This document shows, piece by piece, positions 24,715 to 31,442 of a DNA stretch of 36,102 nt. This DNA comes from Bacteroidota bacterium (GTDB lineage: Bacteria > Bacteroidota > Bacteroidia > UKL13-3), in contig CANKQY010000018.1 in the NCBI GenBank assembly GCA_947485745.1, forward strand, positions 1-36,102, given 5' to 3'. Position 1 is the first letter of the stretch, and the number at the start of each line of letters is the position of its first letter. The notes under the pieces were generated by a model. The model was given only the letters and a program-made list of their open reading frames with translations. It did no database searches and was not told the origin of the DNA. Position numbers and translations under genes: made by a program.

Positions 24715-25240
24715 GGATAAAGCGTTTTTTAGAATTGCCATAGGAATCTCCATTTTTGTATTAATAGCAGTTATCGTTTTGAACCGAAAAGTACTGCCTA
24801 CGCCGGCAGAGATGCCATCTTGGACCTACTTTTTACCAAAACTCAATGCATTTATCAATGGCACATGCAGTATTTTATTATTGCTGTCTTTATACTTTAT
24901 CAAAAAGAAGGACATACTAACGCACAAGAAAATAAATTTGACCGCCTTTGTTTTGAGCAGTTTATTTTTGGTGAGTTATATCTTATTTCATTGGTTGGCC
25001 CCAGAAACTCATTATCCGGAAGGAGCACCTTTCAGAAGCTTGTATTTCTTTATACTAATTTCCCATATCATACTTGCTGCTTCTGTTTTGCCTTTGATAC
25101 TTATCAGTTTTTATAGGGGTATACAATTGCAGGTGGCATTGCACAAAAAAATAGTGCGTTTTGCCTTTCCTATTTGGCTGTATGTAACCATAACTGGTGT
25201 GATAGTTTATTTAATGATTAGTCCTTATTATTCTCTTTAG
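24689..25240 (+). CDS. DUF420 membrane protein (CtaM-like oxidase assembly factor)
   Basis: A 183-residue protein with about five helices and the DUF420 pattern: PSWTYFLPKLNAFINGTCSI, SYILFHWLAPETHYPEG and HIILAASVLPLILISFYRG, with conserved His residues at helix ends. The family includes Bacillus CtaM/YozB, needed for maturation of heme-copper oxidases. It starts inside the SCO gene (26-base overlap). Assignment to DUF420 is good; the assembly role here rests on the family and operon. Confidence 0.85.
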   Translation: MNTTTQQNKDKAFFRIAIGISIFVLIAVIVLNRKVLPTPAEMPSWTYFLPKLNAFINGTCSILLLLSLYFIKKKDILTHKKINLTAFVLSSLFLVSYILFHWLAPETHYPEGAPFRSLYFFILISHIILAASVLPLILISFYRGIQLQVALHKKIVRFAFPIWLYVTITGVIVYLMISPYYSL

Positions 25241-25266
25241 TTGTTATATTCACTTATATTTACATC

Positions 25267-25542
25267 ATGCGTTACAGCAAAATAATATTAGTACTTTTTT
25301 TATTAGCCTGTTTATTTACTATTAGTAGCGATGCAGTAGCGCAATGTGCTATGTGCAAAAGTAATTTAGAGATGGCCAGAAAAGATGGTGGTACACAGGT
25401 TGGTAATACTTTAAACAATGGTATTTTATATCTCTTGGTTTTACCTTATGCGATTGCTGGGGTTTTCGGATTTATATATTATAAAAAATACAAAGAGAAG
25501 AAAGCTGCAGAAAAAGCTACGTCACTTCAATCTTTAACATAG
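25267..25542 (+). CDS. Small exported CxxC membrane protein in the cox operon
   Basis: A 91-residue protein with a signal peptide (MRYSKIILVLFLLACLFTIS, cleaved near AVAQ) immediately followed by a CAMCKSNLE motif, then GTQVGNTLNNGILYLLVLPYAIAGVFGFIYYKKYKEKK, a single C-terminal helix with a basic tail. The mature protein would thus start with a Cys pair in the periplasm held by one helix. I know similar QCAMC proteins from Bacteroidota oxidase regions, but no named family. The Cys pair could bind copper or heme or act in thiol exchange; this is inference. Spacing is 26 bases from DUF420 and 9 to DUF983. Confidence 0.75.
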   Translation: MRYSKIILVLFLLACLFTISSDAVAQCAMCKSNLEMARKDGGTQVGNTLNNGILYLLVLPYAIAGVFGFIYYKKYKEKKAAEKATSLQSLT

Positions 25543-25551
25543 CTTAAAATT

Positions 25552-25953
25552 ATGTGCGATAAGTATGAACCAAGCAAATATTTGTCTATAGCCAAATGCA
25601 AATGTCCGCAATGCCAAAGTGGTAAAATGTTTAATTACCCGGCTTGGAATCTTAAGAAGTTTATGGACATGGATGCAAATTGCAAGGTTTGTGGTTTAAA
25701 ATATGAAATTGAACCTGGCTTTTTTTGGGGAGCCATGTATGTGAGCTATGCCATTACAACCGGTATGATGCTAATGCTTGGAGGATTTATATTATGGATT
25801 AGCAATGGCAACGCAGATTTTTGGGATTATGTAATTCCTATTGTTGGCTCTATGTTATTATCGTCGCCATTAACCTATAGGTATGCGCGTGTGCTGATGT
25901 TGCAATTCTTCTCCCCTATCCGATTCAACCCTGATTTGGCAAAAAAGGATTAA
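25552..25953 (+). CDS. DUF983 membrane protein with zinc-ribbon-like cysteines
   Basis: A 133-residue DUF983 protein. The N-terminal half holds two Cys pairs, CKCPQC (about residues 17-22) and CKVCGLKYEIEPGFFWGAMY, which look like a zinc ribbon; the DUF983 hallmark is EPGFFWGAMYVSY. Two helices follow (ITTGMMLMLGGFILWI and YVIPIVGSMLLSSPLTY). The protein is one base away from the DCC gene. DUF983 genes are frequent near cytochrome oxidase genes, but their role is unsettled. Confidence 0.82.
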   Translation: MCDKYEPSKYLSIAKCKCPQCQSGKMFNYPAWNLKKFMDMDANCKVCGLKYEIEPGFFWGAMYVSYAITTGMMLMLGGFILWISNGNADFWDYVIPIVGSMLLSSPLTYRYARVLMLQFFSPIRFNPDLAKKD

Positions 25954-25954
25954 G

Positions 25955-26353
25955 ATGAAAAGTCCCATCTTATTATATGATGGTTACTGTGTGTTATGCA
26001 ATTTCTTTGTTAAACTCGTTCTTAGGTTCGAAAAAAAACCAGAGATTTATTTTGCCCCTTTGGATTCCAAAATTGCGCAAGAGATCATTTCTCAATTTCG
26101 GGTTGATCCAAACATGGATTCAATCATTTATTTTGATGGCAAAGAATGTTTTACCTATCACTTTGCGGCATTTGAAATACTAAAACACCTATGTTTTCCA
26201 ATTAACCTATTTGTTGCTTTTAAATGGCTCCCAAATTCGTTTAATAAGGCTATGTACAAATTTATAGCAAAAAAACGATACAGGGTCTTTGGCAAATATG
26301 AGAGTTGTCCGTTGCCAAATGTTAAATATCGTGAACGAATGTTGAATGCTTAA
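25955..26353 (+). CDS. DCC family thiol-disulfide oxidoreductase-like protein (DUF393)
   Basis: A 132-residue protein of the DCC family (DUF393), named after the N-terminal DxxCxxC: here LLYDGYCVLCNFFVK (Asp9, Cys12, Cys15). Further family pattern: IYFDGKECFTYHFAAFEILK and the C-terminal YRVFGKYESCP. The fold is thioredoxin-like and a redox role for the CxxC is expected. It is probably the last gene of the oxidase operon: its start is one base after DUF983 and 167 gene-free bases follow it. Confidence 0.85.
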   Translation: MKSPILLYDGYCVLCNFFVKLVLRFEKKPEIYFAPLDSKIAQEIISQFRVDPNMDSIIYFDGKECFTYHFAAFEILKHLCFPINLFVAFKWLPNSFNKAMYKFIAKKRYRVFGKYESCPLPNVKYRERMLNA

Positions 26354-26520
26354 TTTCATTCCGATAATAAGAAAGGCATGGCAGAAAAGCTATTAGCGAA
26401 TTATTACTTTGCTATTTAGTAGCTTGGGAAAATGTGTGCTTCCGATTACATTTGTTTATGGTTGAAATGTATAACATACTATAAAAAACCAATTTTTTTG
26501 ACTAAAAATAGGTTCAAATT

Positions 26521-27006
26521 ATGAAAGCAAATGGAAAAACAGTTCATGAAATTTTGATTAATGTTCCTGAGGAACGCGCAGAAGCGTTTAACAAACTACA
26601 TGAGGTAATTTTAAAAAACCTTCCCAAAGGTTTTGAAGCGGGCATCAGTTATGGTGGATTGGGATATGTGATCCCACATGCATTGTATCCTGCGGGTTAC
26701 CATTGTAAGCCTGTTGAGCCGCTTCCATTTGCAGGAATTGCTTCTCAAAAAGGCTCCATTAATTTTTATCACATGGGTATGTATGCTGAACCCAAGTTAT
26801 TGAAATGGTTCGAAACGGAATATCCAAAACACAGCAAACAAAAACTGGATATGGGTAAAAGCTGTGTTCGTTTTAAAAAGGTAGATGAGATTCCCTATAA
26901 ACTCATTGGTGAATTAATGCGAAAAATGAGCGCAAAAGATTGGATTAAAAAATACGAAGCAATGTATTTACCAAAGCCTAAGGCTGCAAAAAAAGGACTG
27001 AAATAA
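26521..27006 (+). CDS. DUF1801 domain protein
   Basis: A 161-residue soluble protein of the YdhG/DUF1801 type. Pattern: VHEILINVPEERAEAFNKLH, followed by ISYGGLGYVIPH, FAGIASQKGSINFYHMGM and the C-terminal GKSCVRFKKVDEIPYKLIGELM. It is monocistronic, between the oxidase operon and a TonB receptor. The family has no firmly established biochemical role; related proteins have been linked to iron handling elsewhere, which is not enough for a call here. Confidence 0.8.
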   Translation: MKANGKTVHEILINVPEERAEAFNKLHEVILKNLPKGFEAGISYGGLGYVIPHALYPAGYHCKPVEPLPFAGIASQKGSINFYHMGMYAEPKLLKWFETEYPKHSKQKLDMGKSCVRFKKVDEIPYKLIGELMRKMSAKDWIKKYEAMYLPKPKAAKKGLK

Positions 27007-27082
27007 CATGAATAGCCATTTCTAGGTAAGTTTTGGTATTGCCCCATAGAAAATTTATTATTGCCTACTTGTTATTTCAATA

Positions 27083-29275
27083 ATGATTCAAAAAAATCGA
27101 TTATTTTTTCTCCTACAATTTTTGGTTCAAACCGCCTTTGCTCAGCAAGCTGATAGCACTTTGCAAAAAATGAATGAGCTGGTGGTTTCGGCAGATAGGT
27201 TTGAAGAAAAATACAAAGATTTACCTAGGCAGATTGATTTGATTAATAAAAAACAGATTCAACAATTGAATCAACAAACTGCTGCTGATTTATTGGTTCA
27301 AACAGGAAACGTATTTGTACAGAAAAGTCAGCAAGACGGCGGAAGCCCAATTATTAGAGGGTTTGAGGCCAACAGAGTTTTATTGGTTTTAGATGGTGTT
27401 CGATTAAACAACGCGATTTACCGTAGTGGCCATTTGCAAAACGTATTGCGCATTGACCAAAATACGCTGGAGAAAGTAGAAGTATTGTATGGTCCGGGTT
27501 CATTGATGTATGGCTCCGATGCATTAGGAGGAGTGGTACATTTTGTAAGTGTGAAGCCTAAATTAGATAACGGTTTAACAGGCACAGTAAGCTCAAAATA
27601 TAGTTTTGTAAACAATGAACTTACCAATGCCTTTGGATTGAGTTATTCTGGCAAAAAATGGGGCGTATTGGCAAATTATACCTTTAGTGATTTTGGGGAT
27701 TTAAAACAAGGTAAAAATAGATCTAGTGAAATTGGCAACTTGGGTTTAAGACCCACCTACCAAGCAAGAGAAAACAACAAAGATGTTATTAGGGTAAATG
27801 ATGACCCCAACGTGCAAGTTGGTTCAGCATACAATCAAAACAACTTAATGGCCAAGTTTATCTTTCAACCTAAGAGCACCCAACAACATATAATTTCCTA
27901 TACTCAAAGTGGAACAGGCGATATTCCAAGATATGACAGGCTAACAGAAATGGCCAAGGATACACCGGTTTATGGAGATTGGTATTATGGTCCAGAGAAA
28001 TTTAAATTATTTAGTTACCAATTTGAGGATTCGAAAAAAAGGTTGATTGCCGACCAAATAAAAATGGTTGCTTCTACTCAAAGAATTGAAGAAAGTAGAA
28101 TCAGCAGAAATTTTGGAAGCACCAAACAAACACATAGAGAAGAAAAGGTTGATGTTTATTCTCTTAATTTAGATTTTAAAAAGAACTGGCAAATTCATGA
28201 ATTACGGTATGGATTTGAATACGCAAATAACCAAGTTAGTTCAAATGCATTTGTTAAAAATATTAATACAAATGCAACAAGCCCAGCGAGCACGCGCTAT
28301 CCAGATGGTGGATCTTCGATGGCTTGGTTTGGAGCCTACTTGAATGTGAACCATGAATTAAGTGAAAAATTAATCTTAAGTGAAGGCATTAGAATTAATC
28401 ATACAAATCTAAAATCTATTTTTATCAACAAGAGCTTTTATGAATTTTTACCAGATCTAATTGAACAAAAAAATACCTCACTTTGTGGCAATATAGGATT
28501 GGTGTATTTGATTCAAAAACAATCAAAAATATATGCCAATGTTGGTAATGCATTTAGGTCGCCCAATGTAGATGATATGGGTAAAATATTTGACTCAAAA
28601 GTTGGTTCAGCCCTAATTATGCCCAATGCCAACTTAAAGCCAGAGCAGACAGTTACCGCTGAAATTGGCACTCAGCTAATGCTTAGCAAAAAACTCAGTT
28701 TAGAGGCTAATGGATATTATACGAGGTTATGGAATGCTATTGTAGTTGCTCCAGCAACAATTAATGGCGCCGACAGTTTATTATATGATGGAAAATTAAC
28801 AGCCACCTATACAATGGCAAATGCCCAAAATGCCTATCTCTTTGGCTATCATTTTCAAATTGAATATGAGTTGAATAAACGCATTAAAATTCAATCTGGA
28901 GTAAATTATACTTACGGACGAATTTTAGGCGATAGTATAATGCCAATGGATCATGTTCCTCCATTGTTTGGAAGGAGTTCTATCAGCTATAAACACAAAA
29001 GAATAAATGCAAGTATTTATAGTTTATACAGTGCCGCAAAGAAGCTGGAAGATTATTATTTAAATGGAGAAGACAATATTCAGTATGCCACTCCTAACGG
29101 CATGCCAGCTTGGATTACACTCAATATACAAGGCGGGGTTAAACTTACCAAAAAGGAAAATGTAATGGTAAACATTGGCCTTGAAAACATTTTGGATCAA
29201 AACTACAGAACATTTGCGAGTGGCATGAGCGCTGCCGGTAGAAATTTATGGCTGAACCTAAGAGTTAATTTTTAA
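27083..29275 (+). CDS. TonB-dependent receptor, heme/hemoglobin-receptor-like
   Basis: A 730-residue outer-membrane receptor driven by TonB. A signal peptide (to about residue 20, TAFAQ) is followed by a short stretch with NELVVSADRFEE as a possible TonB box, then the plug domain (about 45-160) with IIRGFEANRVLLVLDGVRLN and YGPGSLMYGSDALGGVV. The beta-barrel ends in aromatic NLRVNF. The RGFEANRVLLVLDG sequence and the pair FRSPNVDD and PNANLKPEQ resemble the FRAP/NPNL region of heme receptors. No hmuY-like hemophore is nearby. It converges with a ZIP gene, stop codons touching. The substrate could be heme, a siderophore or another metal complex. Confidence 0.82.
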   Translation: MIQKNRLFFLLQFLVQTAFAQQADSTLQKMNELVVSADRFEEKYKDLPRQIDLINKKQIQQLNQQTAADLLVQTGNVFVQKSQQDGGSPIIRGFEANRVLLVLDGVRLNNAIYRSGHLQNVLRIDQNTLEKVEVLYGPGSLMYGSDALGGVVHFVSVKPKLDNGLTGTVSSKYSFVNNELTNAFGLSYSGKKWGVLANYTFSDFGDLKQGKNRSSEIGNLGLRPTYQARENNKDVIRVNDDPNVQVGSAYNQNNLMAKFIFQPKSTQQHIISYTQSGTGDIPRYDRLTEMAKDTPVYGDWYYGPEKFKLFSYQFEDSKKRLIADQIKMVASTQRIEESRISRNFGSTKQTHREEKVDVYSLNLDFKKNWQIHELRYGFEYANNQVSSNAFVKNINTNATSPASTRYPDGGSSMAWFGAYLNVNHELSEKLILSEGIRINHTNLKSIFINKSFYEFLPDLIEQKNTSLCGNIGLVYLIQKQSKIYANVGNAFRSPNVDDMGKIFDSKVGSALIMPNANLKPEQTVTAEIGTQLMLSKKLSLEANGYYTRLWNAIVVAPATINGADSLLYDGKLTATYTMANAQNAYLFGYHFQIEYELNKRIKIQSGVNYTYGRILGDSIMPMDHVPPLFGRSSISYKHKRINASIYSLYSAAKKLEDYYLNGEDNIQYATPNGMPAWITLNIQGGVKLTKKENVMVNIGLENILDQNYRTFASGMSAAGRNLWLNLRVNF

Positions 29276-30007
29276 CTAGTTGTGCAGGCCAATGCTGATC
29301 AATGAAGCCACGCCAATACCAAGTATTACAGCGATAACCTTTTGTTTGGTGAAATGATGTTGCTCGCTATTTTCGAACAGGATGGTGGTAGAAATATGTA
29401 AGAAAGTACCAATTACAAAGGCCATAAAATAATCGAAGAACTCTTCTTGGATACTGTTTTTTAAGTATAAGCTAAGGCCTGAACCCAATAAAGCCATTGA
29501 CCCATAAATTAAACTGATGTTTCGCAAGGAGTTATTGCTTAAGTGAATTCCTTTTAGAATGCTTATTAAAGCAAATGCAGCAGGGATTTCATGAATGATG
29601 ATGCCAAATAACAAAGAATAAAAACTGGTATTATCATTGATCCACAATGAACCTAATGGTATGCCTTCTGTAAATGAATGGAGGCTCATGGAGGCTACAA
29701 TGCCTATTGGAATTACTTTGGTTTTTAATTGATGGTGCACATGCATGTGACCATGTTCAATGCCTTCCGAATATTTCTCTAAGAATATTTGAAAGAAAAA
29801 GCCACCCAAAACCAATAAACCTTTGTAAGGATCAAAGTTTTGGAACACTTCGGGAATCAAATTAAGGAGTGTTATCCCCAAAAGATAGGCACCTGCAAAA
29901 GCTAAAAACCAAGCCAATTGTTGTTGGTATTTCTTGGCACTTTTAATAGCTAAATAGCTACCTAGTAATGGCCCAACAGGCAATAATAAAAACCAGAAGT
30001 AACTCAT
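29276..30007 (-). CDS. ZIP family metal transporter
   Basis: A 243-residue eight-helix transporter of the ZIP family, usually importing zinc or iron. Metal-binding helices are clear: SLHSFTEGIPLGS (helix 4, HxxxEG) and IIIHEIPAAFALISIL (helix 5, HEIP). A His-rich loop (HGHMHVHHQ) sits between helices 3 and 4, as in many ZIPs. Its first four bases overlap the end of the PAP2 gene, so it is the last gene of a three-gene operon. It converges on the TonB receptor gene. Confidence 0.9.
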   Translation of the reverse strand: MSYFWFLLLPVGPLLGSYLAIKSAKKYQQQLAWFLAFAGAYLLGITLLNLIPEVFQNFDPYKGLLVLGGFFFQIFLEKYSEGIEHGHMHVHHQLKTKVIPIGIVASMSLHSFTEGIPLGSLWINDNTSFYSLLFGIIIHEIPAAFALISILKGIHLSNNSLRNISLIYGSMALLGSGLSLYLKNSIQEEFFDYFMAFVIGTFLHISTTILFENSEQHHFTKQKVIAVILGIGVASLISIGLHN

Positions 30008-30567
30008 TCTTTAATAGCAATAAATTTTGTTACATACCTAGAAAAAGCAATCCCAAATAAAATACCCGTTGCAGCACCAGCCATTACATCTAAGGGATAA
30101 TGAACACCTACATAAACCTGGGAAAAACAAATCGTAAACGCCCAAAATAGTAACAAGGGCAAAAGCCACTTTTGCGCTTTAAAAAAGTAAGGTATAAAAA
30201 TAGCAAGTGCAAAATGGTTGGTGGCATGAGCCGACATAAAACTGTATCCATTGCAGCTTGCAATGAGGTGCCTGGTAATTCCTTCAAGGCTTGGTTCGGC
30301 ACAAGGCCTAATTCGCATAAAAGTATGCTTTACCAAATTGGCCGAAAACTGATCTGTAACAACTATCATTAAACCTATAGCAAGCAAAATTTTCCAACTT
30401 TCTGCTTTGTAGTTTTTAATAACAAATACTACAAATAATAAATAAAAGGGATACCAAATCTCTTGCTTTCTAATGATTGGACATATAGTATCAAAGAAGG
30501 AATTTGCCAATCCGTTATTGACAAAAATAAACGCTTGCTTATCGATTTCTAATAAACTATCTAGCAT
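30004..30567 (-). CDS. PAP2 superfamily membrane phosphatase
   Basis: A 187-residue membrane protein with five to six helices and the three phosphatase motifs: KHTFMRIRP (KxxxxxxRP), SFMSAHATNHF (the SxH catalytic His) and VYVGVHYPLDVMAG (HxxxD). Likely substrates are lipid phosphates such as undecaprenyl diphosphate or lipid A. It overlaps the methyltransferase gene by 11 bases and the ZIP gene by 4. The specific substrate cannot be determined. Confidence 0.9.
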   Translation of the reverse strand: MLDSLLEIDKQAFIFVNNGLANSFFDTICPIIRKQEIWYPFYLLFVVFVIKNYKAESWKILLAIGLMIVVTDQFSANLVKHTFMRIRPCAEPSLEGITRHLIASCNGYSFMSAHATNHFALAIFIPYFFKAQKWLLPLLLFWAFTICFSQVYVGVHYPLDVMAGAATGILFGIAFSRYVTKFIAIKE

Positions 30568-31303
30568 CTGACTTTTGAACTATTAGGATCAAACGATCGC
30601 TGGTTAAAGGATTATAAGCCGACAAATCATAAGCACCAAATTTTTCAATGAGTGTAAACCCGGTTTTAGCAAACAATGCTTCAAAATCGGTTAATGACAA
30701 AGCCTGAACCTTTTCTTGAAATTTATAACAATTATCATGATTGGTAAACTCAATTGATTTTACAATTTTATTGTTCTCAATTTTCTTGATAATATCAAAC
30801 CTAATACCTTCTTTTTCTTTCATTTCATGAGGTATCAAGGTAGAAATAACTTTAGTAACATTAAAGAAATCAATGAGTAAATAACCATTGGGCTCAAGAA
30901 TATTGCTAATTTGAGATAATACGATTTCGTCGGTTTCCAAATCATCAAAATAGGCAAAACTGGTAAAAAGATTAAGAGCGATATCAAACTTTTTATTTAA
31001 ATTGAGTACTCTTAAATCACTCACCTCAAAATGAAGCTTGCTATTTTCGAATGGCTTTGCGGCTAAAATGCTGTGTTCAGATAAATCAACACCCGTTACA
31101 TCAAAACCCAAAGAATTGAGGTAAATACTGTGGCGACCTTTTCCGCAAGCTAAATCAATTATTTTTCCATCAGGCTTTGGATCAAACCGAGTAATGAGAT
31201 TTTTGAGAAAAAACTCTGCCTCTTGCATGTCTCTATTCCCATACAAAATATGGTAATAAGGAGAATCAAACCAATCTGCAAACCACTCTTTTTTCTTGTC
31301 CAT
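30557..31303 (-). CDS. Class I SAM-dependent methyltransferase
   Basis: A 248-residue methyltransferase of the Rossmann type. Motif I is IIDLACGKGRHSIYL, followed by GFDVTGVDLSEHSI (acidic residue binding the ribose) and FDIALNLFTSFAYF (motif II region); NGYLLIDFFNV is motif III. Substrate unknown. The start was set at the ATG 31303 (MDKKKEWF). An in-frame, hydrophobic 20-codon stretch lies upstream, beginning at a TTG; it could encode a membrane anchor but is not supported by a good start. First gene of the operon with PAP2 and ZIP. Confidence 0.85.
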   Translation of the reverse strand: MDKKKEWFADWFDSPYYHILYGNRDMQEAEFFLKNLITRFDPKPDGKIIDLACGKGRHSIYLNSLGFDVTGVDLSEHSILAAKPFENSKLHFEVSDLRVLNLNKKFDIALNLFTSFAYFDDLETDEIVLSQISNILEPNGYLLIDFFNVTKVISTLIPHEMKEKEGIRFDIIKKIENNKIVKSIEFTNHDNCYKFQEKVQALSLTDFEALFAKTGFTLIEKFGAYDLSAYNPLTSDRLILIVQKSDAR

Positions 31304-31442
31304 GAATACACGCGAAATTAGCAAAATAATGCCAATTGCCAATAGCAAAGAGATAAATAGCAAATAACCCTTAAAGGAAAAAAATTACCTTTTATACGAA
31401 TTAAGAAAATATTATCGTCAACCTTTTGCATTTTTGGAACCA

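Noticed and set aside
26354-26520. A hairpin terminator after the oxidase operon
   Set aside because: Only weak, interrupted pairing (AAGCTA/TAGCTT) was found and there is no T tail.
31304-31363. Hydrophobic in-frame extension of the methyltransferase that could be a membrane anchor
   Set aside because: It starts only at a TTG and the ATG at 31303 begins a normal methyltransferase N-terminus; hydrophobic runs are common by chance in AT-rich DNA.
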